NCBI GenBank assembly: GCA_002683135.1 | Contig: NYSS01000040.1 | Coordinates: 1 to 54,114 of the forward strand | Reading direction: 5' to 3' | From: Planctomycetota bacterium | GTDB taxonomy: Bacteria; Planctomycetota; GCA-002687715 | DNA length: 54,114 nt | Shown here: in pieces, positions 32,385 through 41,857 of the stretch | Position numbering within the stretch: position 1 is the first letter of the stretch | Layout of the letters: each line of letters starts with the position of its first letter | The notes under the pieces: generated by a model | Seen by the model: the letters and a program-made list of their open reading frames with translations, nothing else | Told to the model about the DNA's origin: nothing | Database searches by the model: none | Program-made: the position numbers and the translations under genes

Positions 32385-33520
32385 AGGACATCCTCCCCTT
32401 GCGGGTCGGTGGCCTCACGCAGCGCCTCACCGACCATGTTCCAGGCGCAGATGGTGAAGAACACCAACAAGCCAGACAAGAGGACCAGGTGCCCGCCACT
32501 CCCTTGCGCGTCACGCCCCTCCTGGAGCATCCGCCCCCAGGACGGGGTGTCTGCTGGCCCCAGGCCGAGGAACGCGAGGGCGCTCTCCAGCATGACCGCC
32601 CCGGCCACGCCGAGGGCCGCCTGCACGGTCACCGGGCCCATAGCGTGCGGCAAAACGTGACGCACGAGGATGCGAATGCCCGGCGTACCGAGGGCACGCG
32701 CCGACTCGACAAACGCGAGCTCCCGCAGACGCATCACCTCGCCCCGGACGAGGCGGGCTGTCTCCGTCCACCCGGTGAGTCCGATCAGCAACATCACGAG
32801 CACGAGGCTCGGACGGGCAAATGCACAGACCGTGATCACCAGGACGATGGTGGGGAAGCAGGCCACCACCTGAACGCCCCAACTCAGGAGCGCGTCGACG
32901 CGCCCTCGGTACCAGCCAGCCAGGGCTCCGATGACGAGCCCGAGGAGGGTCGCCGTCCCCGCAGCGACCAGTCCGACCAGGAGCGAGGTGCGGGCTCCGT
33001 GGAGGAGGCGGGCCGTCACATCGCGCCCGTTCGCATCGGTGCCCAACGGGTGCCCGGACACCCCTGGCCCGACCAACATCGCGTCCTTGTCGATCTCCTG
33101 CGGGCCATAGCGAATCGGCGCCCAGGTGAGGCGCGTCCCGCCGCGCTCCGCGATCTCGCTCCAGTCATTGGGCGCCAAGTTGACCGGGTCGACCCGTGAC
33201 GCGATCACGGCCGTAACGCCCAAGACAACCAGCGCCGCGGTGCGCGCGGCGCGGGCGCGCCCCAAGCGAGCCAGCCCGACCCACGTCAGGCACGCGAGCA
33301 GGGCGCCCGTCCAACCGACGTCCTGCGAGGTGTACGCCTCGAGCACCGGCCACCAGGTGGTGTCAGCCTGGGCCACACGCAACGGATGCTCGTTGGCTAC
33401 CCAGGGCGCCAGCCCTGCGCAGGCGAGCAAGAGCCCCACCCACACGACGCCCACACACGCACCCCGACCGCGGCGTAGCCGCGCGAGGCTATCGGACCAG
33501 AATCCCGATTGGCGTGTCAT
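32381..33520 (-). CDS. oppC: Oligopeptide ABC transporter permease, OppC/DppC type (operon 1)
   Basis: The 379-aa protein is somewhat longer than usual (about 300) because the region before the core has extra membrane segments (about 20-120). The core begins HPLGTDANGRDVTARLLHGARTSL, the OppC hallmark. The coupling EAA loop is ESARALGTPGIRILVRHVLP, and LESALAFLGLGPADTPSWG is typical of the C-terminal part. ATG 33520 makes an ATGA overlap with the OppB stop. In-frame codons upstream of it run antisense to real OppB sequence and are not used. Confidence 0.83.
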   Translation of the reverse strand: MTRQSGFWSDSLARLRRGRGACVGVVWVGLLLACAGLAPWVANEHPLRVAQADTTWWPVLEAYTSQDVGWTGALLACLTWVGLARLGRARAARTAALVVLGVTAVIASRVDPVNLAPNDWSEIAERGGTRLTWAPIRYGPQEIDKDAMLVGPGVSGHPLGTDANGRDVTARLLHGARTSLLVGLVAAGTATLLGLVIGALAGWYRGRVDALLSWGVQVVACFPTIVLVITVCAFARPSLVLVMLLIGLTGWTETARLVRGEVMRLRELAFVESARALGTPGIRILVRHVLPHAMGPVTVQAALGVAGAVMLESALAFLGLGPADTPSWGRMLQEGRDAQGSGGHLVLLSGLLVFFTICAWNMVGEALREATDPQGEDVL

Positions 33521-35373
33521 CCGTGTCGCACCCTCGGGTCGATCCACGCGTACATCAGATCCGCGAGGAGATAACCCACCATGGTGACGACCGCGGACAG
33601 GGTGACCACGGCCATGACCACGGGCACGTCGTTCCTCATCACCCCGTCCCACGCCAGGAGCCCCATGCCCTCGATGGCGAAGATCCGCTCGACGATCACG
33701 CTGCCACCGACCATCGTCGGAAGAAGGACGGCCAGGAGCGTCACCAGCGGGGTCAGGGCCGGGCGCAGAACGTGACGACGGAGCACTTGCGGTTCGGGCA
33801 GGCCGCGGGCGCGCGCGGCGCGGACCCACGGCTGTGACAATGCCTCGAGGACGCTGGTCCGAGCGAAGCGCTGCAGCACCGCGATGCCTCCGTAGCTGAG
33901 AACTGCCACCGGCAAGATGCAGTGCCACGCCAGGTCGATAAGTGCGCGCCAAGACCAGATCGACAGGGAGCCGTCCAAGATGGCGCTCGCCACATCCGGT
34001 GACCGTATGCCATCCATCGGGAACACGCCCCCGAGACCCAGGACGCACATGGTGGCAACCCAGAAGCTCGGCGCCGAGAGCAACACGAACATCACGGAGG
34101 CCACCACGCGATCGACAGCTGTCCCCTTCTTCGCCGCCGTCCACATCGCCAGCGGCACGGCGAAGAGGTACATGAGCAGGATCGCGCTTCCCTGGAGCAG
34201 CAACGTGACCGGCAGACGCTCCGCCACGAGGTCGCGCACGCTGCGGGACTGCTCGAAGGACTCGCCAAAGTCGAGGGTCACCAGGTTCTTGACCCACCTG
34301 GCATAGCGCGTGTGCGTCCAGGAGAGCCATCCCCATCGCTCGAGGGCCGACACCTCGCGATATCGCAGCGCGTTGCGCCGCCACCATCGAGCGAGACGGT
34401 CATCCTGGACCGCCTGCAGTCGGACCTCCCCGTCGTTCAGCGGGCGGCCCGACGAGCCAAACGCCGTGAAGCGGACGTCACAACCGCCGTAGCCATAGAT
34501 CAGGTCCGACGCGAGCGCCTTCACGTGCGGCGATTGGTCGAGCAGACGCGGCATCAGCTCCCCCATCATGAAGCCGCCGTAGCTCCGCAGCGCCGCCTCG
34601 GACGTCACGCGTGCCCGTTCATGGGCACGCGGGTCGGCGCGGCGCGCACGCGCGTCGACCTCCGCGCGCGCCGCGGCCAACCACGCCGCCACCGAGTCCC
34701 GCATCGCCGCGGCGCTGAACCCCTCCGCTTGCTCGAGCCCGTCCTCGCCTCCGACGACGTCGGCCAGCAGATTGTCCTCGTCGCCGACGTCCTCGATCAC
34801 GGGGCGCAGCCAACGGGCGGTCTGTCCGCCGAGACGCCGCAGCCGATCCATATCGCCGATGGCACGCCGCAACGCCGCAGCGAACGGCGCGGCGGCGATC
34901 CGTCCGGCCCGCGCACCGGGCCCGGACACGGCGAAGAGGCCATCGTCCGATTCCCGTCCCCGCGCCAGCTGCTGCCGCGCGTGCCGCGAAACGCGATCCA
35001 TGAGGCCGGCGGCCTCCACCTCCCTCAGGCCGTCCCCCACCCCCCCCTCGTACACGGACATGCGGAGCCGCGGCGCGACACGCGCCCACGTCTCCACCAC
35101 CCGCTCGGCGGCCGCCTGCACCGTGCGGCGGGCGTCCTCCACGTCGACATTGACGAGCGGCGGGAGGTCGTAACCCAAGACCGCCCGCAACCGGTGGCGC
35201 TCGTCGTGCGACAGGACCCGATCGCCCAGCGGCACCTCCCCCGAGGTCTCAGGCGCCAAGGGGTCGTCGCCGATGGACATCAACGCGAACGTGAGCAGCG
35301 TGATCCCCACGAAAGTGGGGATCATCAGCAGCAGGCGACGGGCGACGTACCGGAGCATCCGCGGCGCGCTCAC
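33517..35373 (-). CDS. oppB: Oligopeptide ABC transporter permease, OppB/DppB type, with about 275-aa insertion (operon 1)
   Basis: The 618-aa protein is almost twice the usual OppB length (about 310-340). Residues 1-75 match OppB: YVARRLLLMIPTFVGITLLTF, then LRAVLGYDLPP. From about 350 the standard protein resumes (RWVKNLVTLDFGESFEQSRSVRDLVAERLPVTLLL), through the EAA loop VRAARARGLPEPQVLRRHVL to the C-terminal DPRVRHG. Between lie about 275 mostly helical, Ala/Arg-rich residues with no membrane segment, located in the first periplasmic loop. They could contact the substrate-binding protein. The GTG start at 35373 overlaps the SBP stop (GTGA). The frame is open throughout, so this is not an assembly break. 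Confidence 0.8.
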   Translation of the reverse strand: MSAPRMLRYVARRLLLMIPTFVGITLLTFALMSIGDDPLAPETSGEVPLGDRVLSHDERHRLRAVLGYDLPPLVNVDVEDARRTVQAAAERVVETWARVAPRLRMSVYEGGVGDGLREVEAAGLMDRVSRHARQQLARGRESDDGLFAVSGPGARAGRIAAAPFAAALRRAIGDMDRLRRLGGQTARWLRPVIEDVGDEDNLLADVVGGEDGLEQAEGFSAAAMRDSVAAWLAAARAEVDARARRADPRAHERARVTSEAALRSYGGFMMGELMPRLLDQSPHVKALASDLIYGYGGCDVRFTAFGSSGRPLNDGEVRLQAVQDDRLARWWRRNALRYREVSALERWGWLSWTHTRYARWVKNLVTLDFGESFEQSRSVRDLVAERLPVTLLLQGSAILLMYLFAVPLAMWTAAKKGTAVDRVVASVMFVLLSAPSFWVATMCVLGLGGVFPMDGIRSPDVASAILDGSLSIWSWRALIDLAWHCILPVAVLSYGGIAVLQRFARTSVLEALSQPWVRAARARGLPEPQVLRRHVLRPALTPLVTLLAVLLPTMVGGSVIVERIFAIEGMGLLAWDGVMRNDVPVVMAVVTLSAVVTMVGYLLADLMYAWIDPRVRHG

Positions 35374-37118
35374 TCCCTGAGTTGAAGGTCGCGAAACCAG
35401 ATCCCGAGATCGTGCACCTTGACGTTCGCCCAGCGGCGGTTGACGCCGACGGGAGAGTACGTGCAGCAGATGACGGTGTACGGGTGTACCTGGTCGAACA
35501 TGGCGTGAAATGTGCGCCTGAGCCGGAGACGTTTACCCCGATCCAGAGTCTGCCGAACGGATTCGAGCAGCCTGTCCACATCAGGGTCTGCGAGCCCCAC
35601 CCAGTTGTTGCCCTTGGCGCGCGCGAGGGACGAGTGAAACAGCTCGAACTGGTCAGGTTCGACGGGCGGCTTCAGCCCATTGCGGACGAGGAAGGCATCG
35701 AACCGGTGCTCGTAGATACGGCCGAACGCCTTGCCCGGCACAGCCGTGACCGTGATCTTCACCCCCGCCTTCTCGGCGTCACGGGCGATCACGAGCGCGG
35801 GAGCCTTCCACAGCTCGGAAGCGATCACGAGAAGCTCGAATCGAAACTCGACCCCGTCCTTCTCGAGCACTCCCTTCGCGTTCATCTTCCAGCCCTCCTT
35901 CTCGAGGAGGGACCGCGCCTTGAGCGGGTCGAACGGAATCTGGGGGACGCTGGTGTCGTAATCCGCGTCAGGGAACCAGTACGGACCGTTGACCTTCCTG
36001 GCGAGCCCGTGCCGGACCTCCTTCACGATGTGGTCGCGATCGACCAGATGCGTCATCGCGCGTCGTACGGCCGCGGAGCCGAACAGCGGGTGGGGGTTGT
36101 CCAGGTTTTCGGGGTCGCGCGTGTTCCAGGCGATGAACTCGTAATTCGGAAGCGGGTACGCCGTCCGCCATCCTCCGTTGCTGCGGAAGGTCTTGTCGTC
36201 ACCCATGGACGCGAACTGCCCGGAGGGAATGGCCGCGATGTCGACCTTCCCGCGCCTGAGTTGCTCCAGCCGGTTCGCGTCATCGGTGATGTACTTGAAC
36301 TCGATGCTCTCGACGTAGCACGGCCAGATGGAAAACGGCTTTGCCCGGTACTCGTCGCGCAGGGTCAGCAACAGCCGCTGGCTGCTGTACTCGACGATAC
36401 GGTAGGGCCCGTATCCAACGTGCTGCTTCATGGCGTTGAACGCCTTGGCGTCCGTCGGCACCGCGTGCGACGGGACCACCGTGAACGAGAGCCCGAAGGT
36501 GACGGCGGCGTTGTAATACCGCTCCTTGAACTTGACTTCGAAGGTTCGATCGCCTGTGGCCGTCACGCTGTCGACGCTCGCCAGGGAGCCGCGGCGGGAG
36601 TCGCAACGGATGCCCAGGTTCTGCATGAGCGCCCACGTGAACGCGTAGTCCTTCGCGGTCAGCGGCACACCATCCGACCAGGTGAGGTCGTCCCGCAGGG
36701 TCCACGAATACGTGACGCCGTCAGCGGCCACCGTGGGCAGCGAAGCGGCCGCGCACGGCCGCGCGACGATCCCCGTCTTCCCGGCGTCGGGCGTCTCCTC
36801 CAGCAGGAACGGGCAGAGGTAATGCTTGAAGTACGACGGCGTGATCGCATCACGCCAGAGCAGGTTGTTCAGGGTAGACGGCGACCGCTTGTACCCGACA
36901 ACGAGGGTCCCTTTCACGCGAGATGGGTCGAAGTCCTCCTTCGACAGATCGCGCCAGCCGTCGCGGTCGGGGTTCTCCGCCTCCCGGTCCTCGAGGACGT
37001 CGGACGGCGCCCGCGCGCTCTTCGCCGGCTCCACCCGTGCCCCGTCGTCGCCACAACCGACGACGACCAAGGCGAGAAGAAGACCCGCCCCCGCGAAGAG
37101 GGTGAAGGTCCTGGTCAT
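35370..37118 (-). CDS. Peptide-binding lipoprotein, SBP family 5 (operon 1)
   Basis: The 582-aa protein has signal peptide and lipobox VVGC (Cys22). The body is SBP_bac_5: LVVGYKRSPSTLNNLLW, WTLRDDLTWSDGVPLTAKDYAFTW (the family signature) and the C-terminal QTLDRGKRLRLRRTFHAMFDQVHPYTVICC. It captures peptides or similar oligomers outside the inner membrane and hands them to the permeases. ATG 37118 is the lipoprotein start; the upstream ATG at 37199 would add 27 non-signal residues. It is divergent from a second SBP gene across 161 nt. Confidence 0.85.
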   Translation of the reverse strand: MTRTFTLFAGAGLLLALVVVGCGDDGARVEPAKSARAPSDVLEDREAENPDRDGWRDLSKEDFDPSRVKGTLVVGYKRSPSTLNNLLWRDAITPSYFKHYLCPFLLEETPDAGKTGIVARPCAAASLPTVAADGVTYSWTLRDDLTWSDGVPLTAKDYAFTWALMQNLGIRCDSRRGSLASVDSVTATGDRTFEVKFKERYYNAAVTFGLSFTVVPSHAVPTDAKAFNAMKQHVGYGPYRIVEYSSQRLLLTLRDEYRAKPFSIWPCYVESIEFKYITDDANRLEQLRRGKVDIAAIPSGQFASMGDDKTFRSNGGWRTAYPLPNYEFIAWNTRDPENLDNPHPLFGSAAVRRAMTHLVDRDHIVKEVRHGLARKVNGPYWFPDADYDTSVPQIPFDPLKARSLLEKEGWKMNAKGVLEKDGVEFRFELLVIASELWKAPALVIARDAEKAGVKITVTAVPGKAFGRIYEHRFDAFLVRNGLKPPVEPDQFELFHSSLARAKGNNWVGLADPDVDRLLESVRQTLDRGKRLRLRRTFHAMFDQVHPYTVICCTYSPVGVNRRWANVKVHDLGIWFRDLQLRE

Positions 37119-37160
37119 ACTTTCCGCTCCCGTTTCGTGTGGACAATACCACGGGCAGGG

Positions 37161-37229
37161 GGTGCGGACGCAGCGGACCGCACCGGAAGGCACGGCCAAC
37201 CCTCACGTTCATCACGGCGGGGGAACGTG
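37161..37229. promoter_or_regulatory. Two inverted repeats between the divergent SBP genes
   Basis: GGTGCGG/CCGCACC (arms 37161-37167 and 37178-37184) and CACGTTC/GAACGTG (arms 37204-37210 and 37223-37229) lie in the 161-nt divergent region. They are candidate operators for joint control of both transporters. I see no convincing -35/-10 pair on either strand. Confidence 0.35.
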
Positions 37230-37279
37230 CATCATAGACTGCCGGAGTGCGCGAATATAGACTCACCCGTCTGGGGAGT

Positions 37280-38908
37280 ATGGGCGATCATTCAGTACGC
37301 AACGGGTTGATCGTCTCGCTGGCGGCCAGCGTGCTGCTGCTGTTCGCCATCGTCCTTTGGAGCACGGCCCTCCCTCGAGCCGACCTCGTCGTCGCCAACG
37401 GACCCGACCCACGGAGCCTCGACCCCGCGGTGACGACGGCCATCGCCGATGCCCGCGTCCTCTCGAGCCTGTTCGAAGGGCTGCTGGACACCGACCCCGA
37501 GACCTTGGAGCCGGTGCCTGCCCTGGCCCGCGCCATGCCGGAGGTGTCAGACGATGGGCTCACCTGGACGTTCAAGCTGCGCCCCGATCTGGTCTGGAGC
37601 GACGGCGAGCCGCTCGACGCGCACGGGTTGCGCTGGTCTTTCCTTCGGTTCCTCGACCCGAAGACGGCGGCCCGCTTCACCGAGCTCCTGTTCGGGGTCC
37701 GTGGGGCACAGGCTTTCAACGCCTCGGGGCAGGGCGGCGAGGACGTAGGCATCCGCGCACCGGACCCGGAGACGCTCGTGTTTCAGCTGGCCAGGCGCCA
37801 GCCGTACTTCCCCTCGATCCTGACCCTCTTCCCCCTGTACCCCGTACCGCGCCACACGATCCTCCGCCACGGCGACGCCTGGGTAAAGCCGGAGAACTTC
37901 GTCTGCAACGGGGCGTTCAAGCTGGTCATGTGGAGACTCAGGGACCGCATCCGGGTCGAGCGCAACCCCCGCTACCGCGAGGCCGACCAGGTCGCCCTGA
38001 AGTCCATCGACTGGCTCGCCACCGACTCCCCGTCGACCCAGCTGAACCTCTACATCGAGGGGACTTGCGACATCATCACAGAGGTGCCGACGTCAGCGGT
38101 GCCAGAACTGACGCGGCGATACGGGCCGGAGGCTACCGGCGAGTTCGTCCCGACCGCGCGCCTCGGGACGTTCTTCTTCCGTATCAACACGACGCGACCG
38201 CCGTTCACCAACGCCAAGCTGCGTCGGGCGCTCAGCCTCGCCGTCGACCGCGAGGCGATCGTTGAGAACGTAACCCGCGCCGGCGAGGCGCCGGCGGGGT
38301 CATTCGTGCCCCCCGGAACACGCTGCGGCGAGGCGCTCTACGAACCACCCATCCTGTGTCGGCACGACCTAGACCTGGCGCGCCAGCTGCTCGCAGAGGG
38401 GCTCGCGGAGGAGGGCCTCACGCCGGCGACGATGCCCGTGTTCGAAGTGTTGTACAGCCAGGACGTGACCGACCAGGCCATCGCCGAAGTTCTCCAGGAT
38501 CAGTGGGAGACGCTCGGGGTCCGATGCCGGCTCGTCAACATGGACTCGGGGTCCATCCGCAGCGCCATACGCAAGCTGGATTACGCGATAGGACGGTCCT
38601 CGTGGATCGGAGACTTCAACGATCCGAGTAACTTCCTCGACCTGTTCTTGACCGGGAGCGGCGGCAACCGGACCGGGTTCTCCGACGCGCGGTACGACCG
38701 GGACGTCAGAGAGAACGCGCTGGCAGCGAAGACGTCTGCCGAGCGAGGGAGGATCTTGCGCACGGCCGAGGAGCGCCTCCTTCAACAGGCCCCGATCATC
38801 CCCATCTACCACTACGTATCACGCGCCATGGTGAAGCCCTGGGTCAAGGGTTTCACCCGCAACGTCCTGGACTGGCACCCGCCGCGCTGGCTGAGGATCG
38901 AGCGATGA
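37280..38908 (+). CDS. Membrane-anchored peptide-binding protein, SBP family 5 (operon 2)
   Basis: The 542-aa protein has one N-terminal hydrophobic anchor (about 8-26) with no lipobox Cys, so it is likely held by an uncleaved helix or cleaved by signal peptidase I. The SBP_bac_5 body includes LVVANGPDPRSLDPAV, WTFKLRPDLVWSDGEPLDAHGLRWSF and LRRALSLAVDREAIV. ATG 37280 (GGGGAG just upstream) is preferred; a GTG at 37247 would add 11 residues. It begins the plus-strand transporter operon and is divergent from operon 1. It is clearly diverged from the other SBP, so different ligands are probable. Confidence 0.83.
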   Translation: MGDHSVRNGLIVSLAASVLLLFAIVLWSTALPRADLVVANGPDPRSLDPAVTTAIADARVLSSLFEGLLDTDPETLEPVPALARAMPEVSDDGLTWTFKLRPDLVWSDGEPLDAHGLRWSFLRFLDPKTAARFTELLFGVRGAQAFNASGQGGEDVGIRAPDPETLVFQLARRQPYFPSILTLFPLYPVPRHTILRHGDAWVKPENFVCNGAFKLVMWRLRDRIRVERNPRYREADQVALKSIDWLATDSPSTQLNLYIEGTCDIITEVPTSAVPELTRRYGPEATGEFVPTARLGTFFFRINTTRPPFTNAKLRRALSLAVDREAIVENVTRAGEAPAGSFVPPGTRCGEALYEPPILCRHDLDLARQLLAEGLAEEGLTPATMPVFEVLYSQDVTDQAIAEVLQDQWETLGVRCRLVNMDSGSIRSAIRKLDYAIGRSSWIGDFNDPSNFLDLFLTGSGGNRTGFSDARYDRDVRENALAAKTSAERGRILRTAEERLLQQAPIIPIYHYVSRAMVKPWVKGFTRNVLDWHPPRWLRIER

Positions 38909-39915
38909 CCGCAGGAGTTGTGGCGCTGCTGGGCTTGGCGGGAGCACCCGTGGGGATGCTGCTCTTCGCCCGCAGACTCACCCGCCATGGGTGGCGCGTG
39001 GCCCCGTTCCTCCTGCGACGGACCGGCTGGCTCCTTGTCACGACGCTGGTCGTCTTCACCGTCTCTTTCCTGCTGATGCGCGCGGTGCCCGGGGGCCCGT
39101 TCGACGACGGCCGCAAGCTGATGCCCCAGGTACGTCAGAACCTGGAAGCCCGGTTCGGACTCGATCGACCCGTGGGCGAACAATGGCTGGCCGCTCTCGG
39201 GGGCCTGCCCACGTTCGACTTCGGTCCGTCCATGACGCTGCGCGACTTCACCGTACGCGAGGTCATCGGGCAGGGACTCCCGGCGTCAGCCCTCCTGGGA
39301 CTCGCGGCCCTCGCCTGGATGCTCCTGATCGGTGTACCGATCGGCGTCACCGCGGCGCTGAAGCACGGACATCCCCTCGACGCGGCGCTGTCAGCCGGCG
39401 CAAGTCTCGGCATGGCCATCCCCAACTTCGTCCTCGCAGGGGCCCTGATGTGGCCTCTGGTGATCGCGACGGGCTGGCTCCCCGCTGCGGGTCTCGACGG
39501 GCCGCGGGCGCTGCTGCTGCCGTCGTTCTGCCTCGGCGCGCCGTTCGCCGCCCAGGTCGCCCGACTCGTGAGGACAGGGATGCTGGAGGTCCTCGGCCAA
39601 GACTGGATCCGGACGGCGCGGGCCAAGGGCCTCAGCGAGACACGCGTCATCACGCGGCACGCGTTGCGCGGAGCGCTGCTCCCCGTCGTCACGTTCCTAG
39701 GTCCAGCCCTCGCCGGGATCCTGACGGGATCGCTGGTCATCGAGCAGGTCTTCGCGATCCCCGGCGTCGGGACGCACTTCGTCCAGAGCGCCATCAACCG
39801 CGACTACACCCTCGCCCTCGGCATGATCATGCTCTACACGCTCATGGTGTATGTGCTCAACGCCATCGCCGACCTGTTACTGGCGGCGCTCGATCCGCGG
39901 ATAGAGCTGACATGA
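38905..39915 (+). CDS. oppB: Oligopeptide ABC transporter permease, OppB/DppB type (operon 2)
   Basis: The 336-aa protein has normal OppB length plus a short extra hydrophobic N-terminal segment. LLVTTLVVFTVSFLLMRAVPGGPFD, LEARFGLDRPVGEQW and the EAA loop IRTARAKGLSETRVITRHAL are family hallmarks, ending in LLLAALDPRIELT. It has no counterpart of the long insertion in the operon-1 OppB. The ATG overlaps the SBP stop (ATGA, 38905-38908). Confidence 0.87.
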   Translation: MTAGVVALLGLAGAPVGMLLFARRLTRHGWRVAPFLLRRTGWLLVTTLVVFTVSFLLMRAVPGGPFDDGRKLMPQVRQNLEARFGLDRPVGEQWLAALGGLPTFDFGPSMTLRDFTVREVIGQGLPASALLGLAALAWMLLIGVPIGVTAALKHGHPLDAALSAGASLGMAIPNFVLAGALMWPLVIATGWLPAAGLDGPRALLLPSFCLGAPFAAQVARLVRTGMLEVLGQDWIRTARAKGLSETRVITRHALRGALLPVVTFLGPALAGILTGSLVIEQVFAIPGVGTHFVQSAINRDYTLALGMIMLYTLMVYVLNAIADLLLAALDPRIELT

Positions 39916-40904
39916 GCCGCCGCGAGATGAAGACGTCCAGCCGAGCCCCGCATCGCTCCATCGCCGCCCGGTTTCTGACGGTGGTGGGGCTGCTGACCGT
40001 GTTGGTGCCGGGGCTGCCGCTCGCGGCGCCGTCGGAGGTTCGACTCGAGGAGAAGCTGGCCTCACCATCACTCGAGACCCTGTGGCGCGACGGGTTCGAA
40101 CCGGAGCGCATTCGCGACCCCGGTCCGGTGAGCCGTCTCCTGATCGAGACCCGGACAGCCGTCTTCGGCGACCGCCAACTCGGCCCGCTGCTCGGCACCG
40201 ACGCCCTGGGGCGGTGCCTGCTCTCGCGGCTCGCCTGGGGCGCCAGACTCAGCCTCGCGGTCGGGCTCGTGGCGTCCGCCATCAGCCTCATCATTGGCGT
40301 CGCGTGGGGCGCCGTAGCGGGATATGCCGGCGGACGAGTCGACGACATCATGATGCGCGCCGTCGACGTCCTGTATGCCCTACCGCTGATGTTCATCGTC
40401 ATCTTCGTCGTCGCATTGCTGCGGGGATTCCGCAACGAGCACCCGGAGCTGGAGGCCAACCAGATCATCGTGCTGTTCGCGGTCATCGGCGCGACCTCAT
40501 GGCTCACCATGGCCCGCATCGTGCGGGGACAGGTGCTCTCGCTGCGGGGGACAGAGTTCATGGACGCCGCCCGGGCATCCGGGTCAACCGATCTGTCGAT
40601 CCTCAGGCGCCACGTCCTCCCCAACGTGACGCCCGTCGTCCTCGTGACGCTCACCCTGACGATCCCGCGGGTCATGCTCTTCGAAGCCTTCCTCTCTTTC
40701 CTCGGCCTCGGGGTCGAGGCGCCCGACGTCAGCTGGGGGGTGCTCGCGCGCCAGGGATTTGACGCGCTGACCGCCGTACACGTGAACGCATGGCTGATCC
40801 TCTTCCCGGGTCTGGCCTTCGCGACGACCCTGCTGGCGATGAACGCGCTCGGGGATCGCCTCCGCGACGCGCTCGATCCGCGACTACGCGGAGGACGACA
40901 GTGA
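39912..40904 (+). CDS. oppC: Oligopeptide ABC transporter permease, OppC/DppC type (operon 2)
   Basis: The 330-aa protein has one N-terminal helix, then LLGTDALGRCLLSRLAWGARLSL, EAA-loop DAARASGSTDLSILRRHVLP and EAFLSFLGLGVEAPDVSWG, all OppC hallmarks. ATG 39912 makes an ATGA overlap with the OppB stop. The frame is open further upstream but there encodes only an Arg-rich shadow of OppB. Confidence 0.87.
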   Translation: MSRREMKTSSRAPHRSIAARFLTVVGLLTVLVPGLPLAAPSEVRLEEKLASPSLETLWRDGFEPERIRDPGPVSRLLIETRTAVFGDRQLGPLLGTDALGRCLLSRLAWGARLSLAVGLVASAISLIIGVAWGAVAGYAGGRVDDIMMRAVDVLYALPLMFIVIFVVALLRGFRNEHPELEANQIIVLFAVIGATSWLTMARIVRGQVLSLRGTEFMDAARASGSTDLSILRRHVLPNVTPVVLVTLTLTIPRVMLFEAFLSFLGLGVEAPDVSWGVLARQGFDALTAVHVNAWLILFPGLAFATTLLAMNALGDRLRDALDPRLRGGRQ

Positions 40905-41857
40905 GCGCGCTCCTGACGATCGAAGATCTCCACGTGCGGTTCGCCTCACCCGACGGCGCCGTGCACGCCGTGAGAGGTGTGGATCTGGAGATACGACCGT
41001 CGGAGACCCTGGCGCTGGTGGGCGAGTCCGGGTCTGGCAAGTCCGCTACCGCGCTCGCCGTCATGGGCCTCTTGCCCGGGTCGGCCAAGGTGACGGCCCA
41101 CGCGCTCCGGCTCGGCGACCAAGACCTGCTCCGTGACGGCGGGCGGCGCGCCCGCGCGCTGCGGGGCGGACGCATGGCCATGGTCTTTCAGGACCCTCTC
41201 ACGTCGCTGAACCCGCACCTCACGATCGGAGACCAGGTCCTCGAAGCCGTCGAGATGCACACCGATCTCTCCCGCGGCGCGGCGCGCGGACGGGTCGTCG
41301 AGCTGCTCAACGAGGTGGGGGTCCCGCAGGCTCAACATCGGGCGCTGGCGTGGCCACACCAGCTATCTGGAGGCCTCCGCCAACGAGCCCTCATCGCCAT
41401 GGCGCTCGCCGGCAACCCGTCCCTCCTCATCGCCGATGAACCCACCACCGCCCTTGACGTGACCGTGCAGGCCCAGATCCTGGAGCTCTTCCAACGCCTG
41501 TGCTCCGATCGCGGAACCGGCTTGCTGCTCATAACCCACGACCTCGGGGTCGTCGCCGCAGCAGCCGATCGGGTAGCGGTCATGTACGCCGGACGGGTCG
41601 TCGAACGGGGCGGCGTCTCGGAGCTGTTCAGCGACACCCGTCACCCATACACGCGCGGCTTGCTGGCCTCAATCCCTGGCGATCTCGGGAACCGGGACCG
41701 CCTCCCGCAAATCGCGGGCATCCCCCCCGATCCTCTCGCGTTGCCTGCGGGATGCCCATTCCACCCGCGATGCGCCGAAGAAATCGACCGATGCGCCGAC
41801 GAAGAGCCGCTGCTAGACGGCCGTGCCGCCTGCTGGGTAACCAGGGAGACGACGTGA
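40901..41857 (+). CDS. oppD: Oligopeptide ABC transporter ATPase, OppD/DppD type (operon 2)
   Basis: The 318-aa protein has Walker [10 protein letters not shown]-loop [11 protein letters not shown], signature LSGGLRQR, Walker [14 protein letters not shown]-loop THDLGVV and C-terminal [14 protein letters not shown]. The GTG start at 40901 overlaps the OppC stop (GTGA). Confidence 0.87.
   Translation: MSALLTIEDLHVRFASPDGAVHAVRGVDLEIRPSETLALVGESGSGKSATALAVMGLLPGSAKVTAHALRLGDQDLLRDGGRRARALRGGRMAMVFQDPLTSLNPHLTIGDQVLEAVEMHTDLSRGAARGRVVELLNEVGVPQAQHRALAWPHQLSGGLRQRALIAMALAGNPSLLIADEPTTALDVTVQAQILELFQRLCSDRGTGLLLITHDLGVVAAAADRVAVMYAGRVVERGGVSELFSDTRHPYTRGLLASIPGDLGNRDRLPQIAGIPPDPLALPAGCPFHPRCAEEIDRCADEEPLLDGRAACWVTRETT

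Noticed and set aside
32381-34387. OppC with an N-terminal extension reaching back to 34387
   Set aside because: The extension is an Arg/Gly-rich antisense-like frame of the overlapping OppB gene; the ATGA overlap at 33520 is the natural start.
37119-37279. Clear -35/-10 promoters for the divergent SBP genes
   Set aside because: Only weak hexamers are visible with wrong spacing; inverted repeats were reported instead.
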